Notes: a model not told the origin generated them from the letters alone. 64,000 bases of DNA from Sphingobacterium humi (GCF_009768885.1 NZ_WSQA01000014.1:1-64000); one strand, 5' to 3'; positions 15,936 through 25,448 are shown, counted from the first letter of the stretch. Numbers and translations: made by a program.

Positions 15936-15943
15936 CAAATATA
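15936..15943 (-). promoter_or_regulatory. Promoter -7 element of the Psd-like gene
   Basis: The minus strand reads TATATTTG, a perfect TAnnTTTG, 15 bases before the ATG at 15920. No clear -33 box is seen. The kinase gene may be co-transcribed from here. Confidence 0.5.
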
Positions 15944-15977
15944 AATATTCTGATGGGTCTGACCTATTTCGATTTGC

Positions 15978-17084
15978 TTAATTTTGTTCCGCAGGGCGCT
16001 CAATACGAATGCTATGAAAATTGAGTTTCCCTTCTGCAGTCAGCATGGCCTTGCCATGAATGCTAATTTCATCAGCCACATATTCCCCATTCTTAAAGGA
16101 AGGCTGATAATATTCTACTGCATTCGCCACAAAGATTAATGCTTTGCTCAATTCTTGATTGTTAGGATCTAATTCAATCTGCAAGTCAACCTTTCTCACG
16201 GCTCCATTCTTTGTCAGCTGCACTATTACACTAAAGTCTTCCGAAGGCAATGATTCAACTTGAAAGGTATTAAAGGAATTATTAAAGAAATCACGCAAAT
16301 AGACCAAGAAGCCTGAGAAATCATCGTACGTACAACCTTTCGCCAAAATGGATTCTGCTTGGATAAAACTTTCCACCGGAATCAAAGGATATTTCGGCGT
16401 TTTATAGGGCTCGCCGGTATAGAAATCTTCCCCTGCAACGAGTCTGCCATTGCGATACTCTTCCTGACCTGCAATCTGTCTTTTCTTATCATTTTCAAAG
16501 AAAATCTGCCAAACACCCTCCGGATATCCATCTTCAAACCGGCCTTTATACCTAATAAACGGATAGCCATATGGATTATATCCCGGGTAAGGAACTTTAA
16601 AATCATAATTCCCTGTTCCTTCTTTAATGCGCTGGTTGCCCATTTGATCCCAATAACTTTGCAGCTTAGAGCGACCTTCGAAATAAAGAACCTGCATTAA
16701 AGGTTTGCCGTCCGGATAAAAGTAATTCCATTCGCCGACAGGCACATTATCTTGATAAGTAACCGTCCATTTTACTTGGCCATTGGGGTGAAACGCCTGA
16801 AAGAAACCTTCTTTTTTACCCTCCTGATAATTTCCTTCCAGCATTTTTCGGCCATTAGGATAATAATCGCTGAACTTCCCAATAAAATTAGTCGTCTTGG
16901 CTTCAAATTCAGCAAGGCGCTCAATACTTTTGAATTCACAGTTTTTATCCACCAAAAAATAATTCATATCATAATAGAAACGAACCAGGCTATCGTCAGC
17001 GCGTTCAAAATAAACCGGCTTTTCTGATTGTGCAGATAAACTAAACCAAAGGCTAGTAAATAAAAGGATCAAGCTGTATCGCAT
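15978..17084 (-). CDS. Secreted protein with MORN/YwqK-type repeats
   Basis: A 368-residue exported protein with a signal peptide (MRYSLILLFTSLWFSLSAQ). The middle carries repeats of the YwqK/MORN kind, each with a G-x-Y/F and an NG or DG turn: YPNGRKMLEGNYQEGKKEG, HPNGQVKWTVTYQDNVPVGEW and YPDGKPLMQVLYFEG (partial forms). The last 110 residues (VQLTKNGAVRKVDLQIELD and following) resemble a TonB C-terminal-like beta fold. Such proteins are common in Bacteroidota but their role is unknown. It lies 9 bases after polA and is probably co-transcribed with it. Confidence 0.65.
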   Translation of the reverse strand: MRYSLILLFTSLWFSLSAQSEKPVYFERADDSLVRFYYDMNYFLVDKNCEFKSIERLAEFEAKTTNFIGKFSDYYPNGRKMLEGNYQEGKKEGFFQAFHPNGQVKWTVTYQDNVPVGEWNYFYPDGKPLMQVLYFEGRSKLQSYWDQMGNQRIKEGTGNYDFKVPYPGYNPYGYPFIRYKGRFEDGYPEGVWQIFFENDKKRQIAGQEEYRNGRLVAGEDFYTGEPYKTPKYPLIPVESFIQAESILAKGCTYDDFSGFLVYLRDFFNNSFNTFQVESLPSEDFSVIVQLTKNGAVRKVDLQIELDPNNQELSKALIFVANAVEYYQPSFKNGEYVADEISIHGKAMLTAEGKLNFHSIRIERPAEQN

Positions 17085-17093
17085 ATACTCTAA

Positions 17094-19892
17094 TTAATGG
17101 GCTTCAAGCCAGTTTTTTCCTTCGCCAATTTCAATTTCAATCGGAACGCGCAAAGGAATTGCTTTCTTCATACGCTCGCTGATGATGGCCCTAAAGGTAT
17201 CCACTTCGTGTTCAGGAACATCGAAAACTAACTCATCATGAACCTGCATAATCATTTTGCCGGTCAAATTGTTGGCTTCAATATCCGCTTGGATATTAAT
17301 CATCGCGATTTTTATTAAATCGGCGGCCGATCCTTGTATCGGCGCATTAATCGCATTTCGCTCCGCAAAACCACGAACCGTCATATTGGCGGAATTGATG
17401 TCGCGTAAATAGCGACGACGCTTCAATATGGTTTCCACATAACCTTTTTCCTTAGCGAATTCAATGATATCCCCCATATATTTCCGGATGCCGGTATACT
17501 GTGTAAAATATTGATCGATAATGGCAGCGGCTTCTTTTCTAGATATGCCCAGGTTTTGCGACAAGCCAAAAGCCGATTGACCGTAGATAATACCAAAGTT
17601 TACCGCCTTGGCATTGCGGCGCATGTCGGAAGTTACCTCCTCCAAGGCCACATTATAGACCTTCGCAGCCGTCGCCCGGTGAATATCTAAACCTTGTTCA
17701 AAGGCGTCCAACATATTTTTATCCTGACTCAATTCAGCCATCAAGCGAAGCTCAATCTGCGAATAATCCGCAGAAAGCAATACCCAACCCGCTTGTCTTG
17801 GGATAAATGCCTTGCGAACCTCCCGTCCTCGTTCGGTACGAATAGGGATGTTCTGTAAGTTCGGATTGGTCGAGCTTAATCGACCGGTCGCTGCAACAGC
17901 TTGATTATAGGACGTATGGATTAAGCCTGTGTTTGGGTTCACCAAACTTGGCAGCGCATCCACATAGGTTGATTTTAATTTCTGTAATTGACGGAAGGTC
18001 AAGATGTCTTGAACGATATCAGATTTTGAAGCCAAGGCCAATAACACATCTTCACCGGTTTTATATTGACCGGTTTTGGTTTTCTTAGCCTTCGGATCAA
18101 GCTGCAACTTGTCAAATAAAACCTCTCCTAATTGTTTTGGAGAAGCAATATTAAAAACCACGCCGGCTTTCTCATAAATGCTGGCTTCCATTTCAGCTAC
18201 ATCCTTTTCTATTTCTTTAGAAAATTGCTTTAAGGTCGCTTCGTCAATCTTAACCCCATTTTGTTCAATCGCTGCCAATACATAGACTAGGGGGAATTCC
18301 ACATCCTCAGCCAACTTCATCGTTGCTGTTTCTGTTAGTAATGGCGTTAGTTTTTCTTTCAGTTGCAAAGTCACATCCGCATCTTCCCCTGCGTACTCCT
18401 TAATTTTGTCGAGTTCCACATCCCGCATATTCCCTTGGTTTTTGCCCTTGGCACCAATAAGTTCTGTAATAGAAACGGGGGTATAGTTTAAGTAGGTCTC
18501 CGCCAGGATATCCATGTTATGGCGCGTATCCGGATCGATCAAGTAATGCGCAAGCATGGTGTCAAATAAAGGACCTTTAATCTTAACAGCATAACGCGCT
18601 AAAATCAATAAGTCATACTTTATATTCTGACCAATTTTCATGATGTTGGCATCTTCAAAAACCGGTTTGAAGATATCTACGGTTTGTTGCGCGGCTGTTT
18701 GATCGGCAGAAACCGGAATGTAATACGCTTCGCCGGATTGAAAGGAAAAAGAAATCCCAACTAATTCTGCCGTCATTGCATCCAAACCAGTCGATTCTGT
18801 ATCAAAGCAAAAGGAACTCAAGCCTGCCAATTGTTTCGCTAAGGCTTGCTGTGCTTCAACTGTATCTACCAAAGTGTAGTGATGCGTTGTATTTGCTATG
18901 GTATTTAATGCGACAGGCTCTGAAGCTTGAGCAAGCTGCGAGGGGGCTACTTCATCCGCAGCCATAGGCGCAAACAAATCCATTTGAGCCGATTTGGCAA
19001 CCGCTGATTCCCCAACGGAAAAACCATCCCCAAATACCCGCTTCCCTAAGGTACGGAACTCCAACTCCATAAATAACGCTTCCAAATGCTCCCGGTTCGG
19101 ATCATCCAACACAAGGGCTTTTTCATCAAGATCAATCGGCACATCCAATAAAATAGTCGCCAATTTCTTCGAGATTAAGCCTTGCTCCGCATAATTCTCT
19201 ACATTTTCTTTTAATTTCCCTTTTAGCTGATCGCTGTTTTGAATCAGGTTCTCCATAGATCCAAATTCCTTAACCAACTTCTTGGCGGTTTTTTCGCCCA
19301 CACCAGGAATTCCAGGGATATTATCAACAGCATCTCCCCACAATCCTAAAATATCAATGACCTCATGTACATTATTGATTTCCCATTTCTCCAGAATTTC
19401 AGGAACGCCCAGTACTTCAGCACCATTACCCATACGGGCCGGTTTATAAATAAAGATGTTATCCGAAACCAACTGCGCAAAATCCTTATCCGGCGTCATG
19501 CAATACACCGTATAGCCTTCCTTTTCTCCTTTCTTCGCTAGCGTACCGATAATATCATCGGCCTCATAGCCATCCATGGTAATAATGGGGATGTTAAAGC
19601 CTTCAATTAGGCGATGAATATAAGGAATGGAAGCTGCCAGATCCTCCGGCATTTTCTCCCGGTGAGCCTTATACTGTTCAAATTCAATATGACGATTGGT
19701 GGGTGCTGCAGTATCGAATACAACAGCTATATGACTAGGTTTTTGATTATTCAATACATCCAAAAGGGTGTTGGTAAAACCCATAATGGCACCGGTATTT
19801 AATCCGTAGGAGGTCAATCTAGGGGTCTTGCTTAAGGCAAAGTAGGCCCGGTAGATCAATGCCATCCCATCTAATAGAAATAATTTTTTCAA
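17094..19892 (-). CDS. polA: DNA polymerase I
   Basis: PolA repairs DNA and replaces RNA primers. The 932-residue protein has all three domains. The 5' nuclease runs from LFLLDGMALIYRAYFAL to the helix-hairpin-helix GIPGVGEKTAKKLVKEFG. The 3'-5' exonuclease keeps its acidic motifs (FDTESTGLD, GQNIKYDLLIL, YAGEDADVT), so proofreading looks intact. The polymerase has motif A LLSADYSQIELRLMAEL, the O-helix RRNAKAVNFGIIYG and motif C MQVHDELVF. The start is TTG at 19892; the longer frame (TTG at 19934) would begin upstream of the promoter -7 element, so it cannot be used from that promoter. It diverges from rsgA. Confidence 0.96.
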   Translation of the reverse strand: MKKLFLLDGMALIYRAYFALSKTPRLTSYGLNTGAIMGFTNTLLDVLNNQKPSHIAVVFDTAAPTNRHIEFEQYKAHREKMPEDLAASIPYIHRLIEGFNIPIITMDGYEADDIIGTLAKKGEKEGYTVYCMTPDKDFAQLVSDNIFIYKPARMGNGAEVLGVPEILEKWEINNVHEVIDILGLWGDAVDNIPGIPGVGEKTAKKLVKEFGSMENLIQNSDQLKGKLKENVENYAEQGLISKKLATILLDVPIDLDEKALVLDDPNREHLEALFMELEFRTLGKRVFGDGFSVGESAVAKSAQMDLFAPMAADEVAPSQLAQASEPVALNTIANTTHHYTLVDTVEAQQALAKQLAGLSSFCFDTESTGLDAMTAELVGISFSFQSGEAYYIPVSADQTAAQQTVDIFKPVFEDANIMKIGQNIKYDLLILARYAVKIKGPLFDTMLAHYLIDPDTRHNMDILAETYLNYTPVSITELIGAKGKNQGNMRDVELDKIKEYAGEDADVTLQLKEKLTPLLTETATMKLAEDVEFPLVYVLAAIEQNGVKIDEATLKQFSKEIEKDVAEMEASIYEKAGVVFNIASPKQLGEVLFDKLQLDPKAKKTKTGQYKTGEDVLLALASKSDIVQDILTFRQLQKLKSTYVDALPSLVNPNTGLIHTSYNQAVAATGRLSSTNPNLQNIPIRTERGREVRKAFIPRQAGWVLLSADYSQIELRLMAELSQDKNMLDAFEQGLDIHRATAAKVYNVALEEVTSDMRRNAKAVNFGIIYGQSAFGLSQNLGISRKEAAAIIDQYFTQYTGIRKYMGDIIEFAKEKGYVETILKRRRYLRDINSANMTVRGFAERNAINAPIQGSAADLIKIAMINIQADIEANNLTGKMIMQVHDELVFDVPEHEVDTFRAIISERMKKAIPLRVPIEIEIGEGKNWLEAH

Positions 19893-19916
19893 AATTGTAT
19901 TGTTTATGCTGTCTAA

Positions 19917-19945
19917 CAAAGTTAACAAAATCAAATAGACCCAAA
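19917..19945 (-). promoter_or_regulatory. Bacteroidota-type promoter of polA
   Basis: On the minus strand, TTTG (19942-19945), 17 bases, then TAACTTTG (19917-19924) fit the consensus. The -7 element lies 24 bases before the TTG start at 19892, which supports that start. Confidence 0.6.
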
Positions 19946-20011
19946 GATTAATAAATTTTTTCCATTTTTGCGTAGATATTTCACAGTAATAATGGTAATG
20001 GGGGATTTTTT

Positions 20012-20932
20012 ATGCGTGGTTTAGTGACGAAATCTACAGGGAGTTGGTATCAAGTGGTAGACGAACAAGGGAATCGCTATGAATGTAGGATTAAAGGAAA
20101 GTTTCGTACGCACGGTATCAAAAGCACAAACCCTGTAGCGGTAGGCGACTGGGTAGATTTTGAATTGGAACCTGGCCAGCAAAATGGCTTGATTACCGAG
20201 TTAGAACCTCGTAAAAACTACATCATCCGCAAGTCGGTCAACTTATCGAAGCAAACTCAGATTATCGGTGCCAACCTCGATCAAGCGCTATTAGTCGTGA
20301 CTTTAGCTTCGCCACCCACCTCCACTGGGTTTATTGACCGTTTCTTGGTAACAGCAGAAGCCTATAGCATCCCTGCGGTTCTGATTTTTAACAAACTGGA
20401 TCTGTTTTCGGAGGAAGGGCTGGAAGTCCTAGCCGAATACATGGCGATCTATGAAAACTTAGGCTACCCTTGTTATGCTGTTTCTGCTTTAGAAGGCGAT
20501 CATATTGAAGAATTACGGGACTTGCTAACGGATAAAATAAGCTTGGTATCCGGACATTCCGGCGTAGGGAAATCCACGTTGGTAAATGCCATAGTTCCGG
20601 GGATGGCCTTGAAGACAGGAGAAATATCAGACTGGTCAGATAAAGGAAAGCACACCACCACCTTTGCGGAGATGATCGACCTGCCTTTTGGCGGGAAGCT
20701 GATCGATACCCCTGGTATCCGCGAATTAGGCATTGTTGATATCGAAAAGCAGGAATTATCTCATTTCTTCCCCGAGATGCGCGCCTTATTAAATCAATGT
20801 AAGTTTCACAACTGTCGCCATATCAATGAGCCCGGCTGTGCCGTCTTAACAGCGGTAGAGGAGGGGGAGATTGAACCCTCACGCTATGAAAGTTACATCA
20901 GCATCTACAACAACGAAAATAATCGGAATTAA
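20012..20932 (+). CDS. rsgA: Small ribosomal subunit biogenesis GTPase RsgA
   Basis: RsgA is a circularly permuted GTPase that helps mature the 30S subunit. Over 306 residues it shows the N-terminal OB domain (GNRYECRIKGKFR), then GTPase motifs in permuted order: G4 FNKLDLF, G1 GHSGVGKSTLVNAI and G3 DTPGIREL. The C-terminal zinc finger is CKFHNCRHINEPGCAV. All key residues are present. It diverges from polA. Confidence 0.96.
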   Translation: MRGLVTKSTGSWYQVVDEQGNRYECRIKGKFRTHGIKSTNPVAVGDWVDFELEPGQQNGLITELEPRKNYIIRKSVNLSKQTQIIGANLDQALLVVTLASPPTSTGFIDRFLVTAEAYSIPAVLIFNKLDLFSEEGLEVLAEYMAIYENLGYPCYAVSALEGDHIEELRDLLTDKISLVSGHSGVGKSTLVNAIVPGMALKTGEISDWSDKGKHTTTFAEMIDLPFGGKLIDTPGIRELGIVDIEKQELSHFFPEMRALLNQCKFHNCRHINEPGCAVLTAVEEGEIEPSRYESYISIYNNENNRN

Positions 20933-20999
20933 ATAAACATATTTTCTATATTATTGTTTTTGCTAAGAGTAATTATGGCAAAAACATGTATGTGATGAT

Positions 21000-22805
21000 A
21001 TGAGAAAGTCTGTTTGGAAATGGATTTTAGGGATTTTCTTGCTACTGGTACTGCTTGTAGTAGGAGTCGCTTGGTATTACAGTAGAAACTGGAAACCCAT
21101 CGTGGAAACGAAGCTGAAAGAAGTCGTTACAAATTCAACGAACGGCTTATATGCGTTGATCTACGATGATTTAGATCTCAATGTGGCCCTAGGAAATGTA
21201 ACCCTGAAAAATGCAGCGCTCATTCCCGACTCTGCCATTTACAGGAAAATGGTCGACCAAAAACTAGCACCCAACAGCCGCTATCATATTAAACTAAAGG
21301 CCTTAAAGGTCCGCCGGTTTAATATCTGGGATGTTATCAAAAATAGAACCCTTTTTATTAAGTCTATCGATTTTGAGTCGCCGGATGTGCACATGATATC
21401 CGAGTATCATGCCTACAATGATACCATTGTTGATAAAAAGAATAAAACCCTTTACGATAATATCAAGGATATATTCAGTGCCATTAACGTGCGGGATATC
21501 AAGATTGATAATGTAAAATTTAAATTCTCTAAAATCGAAGAGGGGAAATCCAGTGATATCCTGTTGGATAGTATAGGCATTAAGGTTCACGATGTACTGG
21601 TAGATGAAACGTCCATGCATGATTCCACCCGCTTATTCTACACTAAAATGGTGGAGATCGATGTTCCCGGCTTTAAATACGACCTCTCCAATGGTATCTA
21701 TCAGGCCAAATTCGATCACTTGAAAATAAATACCCAGGAAGAGAATGTCCTGCTCACCAAGGTCGAATATGCACCGAAGATGAGTAAGGCCAATTACTTT
21801 AAAACTCGGGGCCAGAACGTCACCATGGCGGTCTTAAAGTTTGATACCCTGCGGTTTGAAAAGCTCAATTTTAAACAGTTGATCGATGATCAGCAGACCA
21901 TAGCACAGCATGTGCAGATTAAGAATGGTTCGGTATCTCTTTACAACGATAAGCGATATCCGAAAAAAACAGTCTCTAAAATCGGGAGTTCCCCACATCA
22001 GCAACTCATGAAGGTGCAAAAGCTCATCCGTATTGATACGGTTTTTGTGGATAACATCGACGTGCTCTACGGCGAACATAGTGCCAAATTCAATAGAGAA
22101 GGGGTCATTACCTTCAATAATGCACGCGGAACACTTACGAATGTTACAAACGATAGCCTCAGCCTGGTAAAAAATAACCTCATGAAGGCAGACCTACAGG
22201 CAAAAATTATGAATGCTGGGCAGTTGAAGATTCAATTTGGCTTCAATATGCTGAGTAAAGACGGTGCACATACCTATAAAGGCTCCTTAGGACCGATGCA
22301 GGCCACCGCCTTTAATAATATATTACGGCCATTGTTAAATGTAGAGATCGCTTCTGGGAATATCCGCAAGATCAACTTCAATATGAGTGCAAACGATTAT
22401 CGAAATTGGGGAGATTTCCGATTCGACTACGACCATTTGAAAATTAGCCTCCTCAATGCGCCCGATTCGGATAGCAAGAAATCTAAAAAAGGCGTAGTAT
22501 CCTTCTTGGTTAATCAGATCCTGATCAATGATTCCAATCCCGACGCCAATGAGAAGTACCACATCGGGAAAGTCAATTACCGCCGTGTGCCGGAACATAC
22601 CTTCTTCAAAACCCTATGGCAAAGCTTGCTGGAGGGGATCAAACAAACTGCAGGAATCTCCAAAGAACGCGAGGCCAAACTCATGGGGACTGCCGAGGAA
22701 GCTAAAAATATAATTCAAGGATCGAAGAACGTCATTAAAAAAACAGGTAATTTCTTTAAGGGCATATTAAAGAAAAAAGATAAGGAAGAGGAAAAACAAG
22801 ACTAG
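21000..22805 (+). CDS. AsmA-like membrane-anchored protein
   Basis: A 601-residue protein with one N-terminal membrane helix (WKWILGIFLLLVLLVVGVAWYY). A long region follows that looks like the repeated beta-strand pattern of AsmA/DUF748 proteins (for example LNVALGNVTLKNAALIPDSAIY and FDTLRFEKLNFKQLIDD). AsmA-like proteins form periplasmic bridges that move lipids between membranes; this role is an inference from the fold pattern. The C-terminus is very rich in lysine (GILKKKDKEEEKQD). It starts 67 bases after rsgA and is followed by the parS-like palindrome at its stop codon. Confidence 0.65.
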   Translation: MRKSVWKWILGIFLLLVLLVVGVAWYYSRNWKPIVETKLKEVVTNSTNGLYALIYDDLDLNVALGNVTLKNAALIPDSAIYRKMVDQKLAPNSRYHIKLKALKVRRFNIWDVIKNRTLFIKSIDFESPDVHMISEYHAYNDTIVDKKNKTLYDNIKDIFSAINVRDIKIDNVKFKFSKIEEGKSSDILLDSIGIKVHDVLVDETSMHDSTRLFYTKMVEIDVPGFKYDLSNGIYQAKFDHLKINTQEENVLLTKVEYAPKMSKANYFKTRGQNVTMAVLKFDTLRFEKLNFKQLIDDQQTIAQHVQIKNGSVSLYNDKRYPKKTVSKIGSSPHQQLMKVQKLIRIDTVFVDNIDVLYGEHSAKFNREGVITFNNARGTLTNVTNDSLSLVKNNLMKADLQAKIMNAGQLKIQFGFNMLSKDGAHTYKGSLGPMQATAFNNILRPLLNVEIASGNIRKINFNMSANDYRNWGDFRFDYDHLKISLLNAPDSDSKKSKKGVVSFLVNQILINDSNPDANEKYHIGKVNYRRVPEHTFFKTLWQSLLEGIKQTAGISKEREAKLMGTAEEAKNIIQGSKNVIKKTGNFFKGILKKKDKEEEKQD

Positions 22806-22819
22806 TTTCACGTGAAAAG
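22804..22819. other. parS-like palindrome
   Basis: The perfect 12-base palindrome TTTCACGTGAAA at 22806-22817 sits in the 13-base core GTTTCACGTGAAA, which is the core of the ParB site parS (TGTTTCACGTGAAACA). Thirteen of 16 positions match the consensus; position 1 and the last two differ. It adjoins the stop codon of the AsmA-like gene and could instead be part of a transcript-end hairpin (GTTTC / GAAAC followed by CGCGTTTTT). Confidence 0.4.
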
Positions 22820-22860
22820 GAAACCGCGTTTTTCCCAAGATATGCCTAAGTTTGTAGCCC

Positions 22861-24645
22861 ATGGATTCTTTATTTCGATTTCTGAAGTTTATTTTTCGAT
22901 ACCATAACAAGGCGGTAGACCAAGTCTTATTTTACATCAGCTTAATCTGTGCCGTAACAATGGTATTCCATGTCGGCTATACCACCGATCCGGAACTTGC
23001 AGAAATAACCAAGAAAACTGTCGTATTCATGTACTATGGCCTCTTTTTATTTGAGGCCTTCAGAACCGTTTCCTCCATTTGGGTGGCCCGAAGAATCAAT
23101 GTTTCCCATTATTCAGGCGTTTTCATCACAGGTTATTTCCTTATTGTCACCCTGGCGCGGCATTCCGGCGGTCTCTTAGAAACCTTCGCCAAAGACGAAT
23201 GGCTCTATATGGGCATTGCCATTATGTTCCTTTCGGAATTATCGCGCAGCAGCCTCTTTTTCGACAATTTTTATTTTAACCCCACCATCCTCTTTGTGGT
23301 GTCCTTCCTGGGATTGATCATTCTGGGTGCCGTCTTATTGATGCTGCCCCGAACCACCATTGAAGCCCCCCTTAGTTTTGTGGATGCCTTCTTTATGGCC
23401 ACCAGTGCCGTATGTATCACAGGCCTATCGGTAACCGATATTTCCACCAACTTTTCCTTTTTCGGACAAGCCGTCATCATGGCCTTGATTCAAGTCGGAG
23501 GACTCGGCATTATGACCTTTACCGGATTCTTCGGTTACTTTTTCTCGGGTGGTTTCTCCTTTAAAAACCAACTCATGTTTGGCGAAATATTAGGAGAAAA
23601 TAAACTCAATTCCGTAATATCAACCCTGATGACCATCATACTGATCACCTTTCTCTTTGAGTTTATCGGTGGCTTGTTGATCTTTTTCTCCCTCGATCCG
23701 AAACTTTTCGAAAGCCTCGGTGAACGCGTGTTCTTCGCGGCCTTTCATGCCATTTCAGGATTCTGTAACTCTGGGTTTACCATCATCAAAGACGGTGTTA
23801 CCAATGAAAATTACCGCTTTAATTACCATTTTCAGCTGGCCGTTTCCTCCATGTTTATCATCGGTAGCTTAGGCTTCGGAACCATCTTTAACTTCTATAC
23901 CTTTATTAAAACCAAGGGCGATGCCCTCATTCATAAGTATATCTTGCAGCGTAATTTCCGCCATAAGCCGCAGGTGTTCACCTTCAATTCACGCTTTATT
24001 GTCCTGTGTAACCTGATCGTGATTGTGCTAGCAACCGTTTCCTTCTTTGTGTTGGAGCGAAATCATAGCTTAATGGATGATAAGTCTGTTTTCGGTGAGT
24101 GGGTAACCTCCATTTTTATGGCCAATTCCTCCCGATCGGCAGGATTTAACAGTGTCGATCTAAACTTTATCAGTATTCCAACGTTAATTATGTTGGTCAC
24201 GCTAATGTGGGTAGGGGTGTCCCCGGGATCCACAGGGGGAGGGGTAAAAGTCACAACCGTAGCTATCGCGCTGATGAATATTGTGGCCTTAGCCCGCGGT
24301 AAGGAGTCTATCGAGATCTTTAAACGTAAAATTGCGTCAGAATCGGTGAACAAGTCCTTCGCTATTATTTTACTGTCGGTGCTTACCATCACCTTCAGCT
24401 TTATTCTGCTCAATTTCACCGACCCCAACCAGCAAATGATCCCTTTGTTGTTTGAAACGGTCTCCGCCTACACCACCTGTGGCCTATCCTTAGGGATTAC
24501 AGCAAATCTTACCGCTACCAGTAAGATTATCCTGATGCTGACCATGTTCGTCGGACGCGTAGGCATGCTGACCCTCTTGGTAGCCTTTATTAAGAATACA
24601 CAAAACAAAAGTTATATTTATCCAACGGAAAAAATACTGTTCTAA
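22861..24645 (+). CDS. trkH: TrkH/KtrB potassium uptake channel with extra N-terminal membrane domain
   Basis: A 594-residue inner membrane protein that forms the K+ path of a Trk/Ktr system. The four pore loops with their glycines are visible: TSAVCITGLSVTD, ISGFCNSGFT, SSRSAGFNSVD and SAYTTCGLSLGI. About 130 residues with four membrane helices precede the TrkH core, which is why it is longer than E. coli TrkH (483). The gene overlaps nothing and is followed after 2 bases by trkA, so the two are translated together. Confidence 0.92.
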   Translation: MDSLFRFLKFIFRYHNKAVDQVLFYISLICAVTMVFHVGYTTDPELAEITKKTVVFMYYGLFLFEAFRTVSSIWVARRINVSHYSGVFITGYFLIVTLARHSGGLLETFAKDEWLYMGIAIMFLSELSRSSLFFDNFYFNPTILFVVSFLGLIILGAVLLMLPRTTIEAPLSFVDAFFMATSAVCITGLSVTDISTNFSFFGQAVIMALIQVGGLGIMTFTGFFGYFFSGGFSFKNQLMFGEILGENKLNSVISTLMTIILITFLFEFIGGLLIFFSLDPKLFESLGERVFFAAFHAISGFCNSGFTIIKDGVTNENYRFNYHFQLAVSSMFIIGSLGFGTIFNFYTFIKTKGDALIHKYILQRNFRHKPQVFTFNSRFIVLCNLIVIVLATVSFFVLERNHSLMDDKSVFGEWVTSIFMANSSRSAGFNSVDLNFISIPTLIMLVTLMWVGVSPGSTGGGVKVTTVAIALMNIVALARGKESIEIFKRKIASESVNKSFAIILLSVLTITFSFILLNFTDPNQQMIPLLFETVSAYTTCGLSLGITANLTATSKIILMLTMFVGRVGMLTLLVAFIKNTQNKSYIYPTEKILF

Positions 24646-24647
24646 TC

Positions 24648-25334
24648 ATGAAATATATTGTACTCGGACTCGGACATTTTGGTAGATCCTTAGCTATTCA
24701 CCTCACAGAATTAGGACATGAAGTTATTGCAGCCGATAAAAACCTGAATATCGTAGAACAAACCAAAGATAAAATTACCCATACCGTATGCCTGGATTCC
24801 ACCGATAAGGAAGCCGTTAGCTCTTTGCCACTACGCGACAGCAATGCCGTTATTGTGGCTATTGGCGAAGAAGAAGGCGCGAGTTTGCTGACCGTGGCCC
24901 TCTTGAAGCAGTTGAAAGTGAAACGCATCATCGGGAGGGTAGTTTCTGACTTGCAGAAAACCGTATTGGAGGCCATGAATATCGACGAATACATTATGCC
25001 GGAAGAGGAAGCGGCCGAACGCTTAGCGATGCGCCTCGACAATATCGATATTGTAGACTCTTTTAAGATCTCGGATAAATACAGCATCATTGAAACCAAA
25101 GTACCCAGCAAATATATCGGCAAAACCCTCAAAGAAGCCGATCTAACCAATAAATACAAGGTCATCGTCTTAACCACGGTACAGTTGGAAACAAGTACCC
25201 ACAACGATGGAAGTTCGAAGACAAGAAAAGAAGCCTCCGGCATCGCAAAATCTGATACCGTCCTGCGTGAAAACGACTTATTAGTGCTATTTGGTGAATT
25301 GTCAAACATTAAAGAACTCATTCAAAAAGGCTAA
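24648..25334 (+). CDS. trkA: Potassium uptake regulatory protein TrkA/KtrA
   Basis: A 228-residue cytoplasmic RCK protein that gates the TrkH channel. The N-terminal Rossmann domain opens with the nucleotide-binding GLGHFGRSLAIHL and has the acidic end of strand 2 (IAADKN). The C-terminal RCK_C domain starts near residue 135. It is a single-RCK KtrA form, not the double TrkA of E. coli. It begins two bases after trkH. Confidence 0.92.
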   Translation: MKYIVLGLGHFGRSLAIHLTELGHEVIAADKNLNIVEQTKDKITHTVCLDSTDKEAVSSLPLRDSNAVIVAIGEEEGASLLTVALLKQLKVKRIIGRVVSDLQKTVLEAMNIDEYIMPEEEAAERLAMRLDNIDIVDSFKISDKYSIIETKVPSKYIGKTLKEADLTNKYKVIVLTTVQLETSTHNDGSSKTRKEASGIAKSDTVLRENDLLVLFGELSNIKELIQKG

Positions 25335-25411
25335 TAGCCCATATTTTGCAGTTTTTTAAGGTGCAATTCTCAAAACTCAAATCTCCTGTCTATTATTTGA
25401 AATCAATTCTA

Positions 25412-25419
25412 TATTTTTG
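25412..25419 (+). promoter_or_regulatory. Promoter -7 element of the YfhO gene
   Basis: TATTTTTG fits TAnnTTTG, 29 bases before the ATG. A TTTG at 25396-25399 is only 12 bases away, which is too close for a normal -33 box. Confidence 0.4.
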
Positions 25420-25448
25420 GGGCTATATCTAATAATCCTATACTGTAC

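Noticed and set aside
24698-25321. A 207-codon frame on the minus strand inside trkA
   Set aside because: It is the shadow of the real trkA frame, whose motifs and codon use are clear. The antisense protein has no domain.
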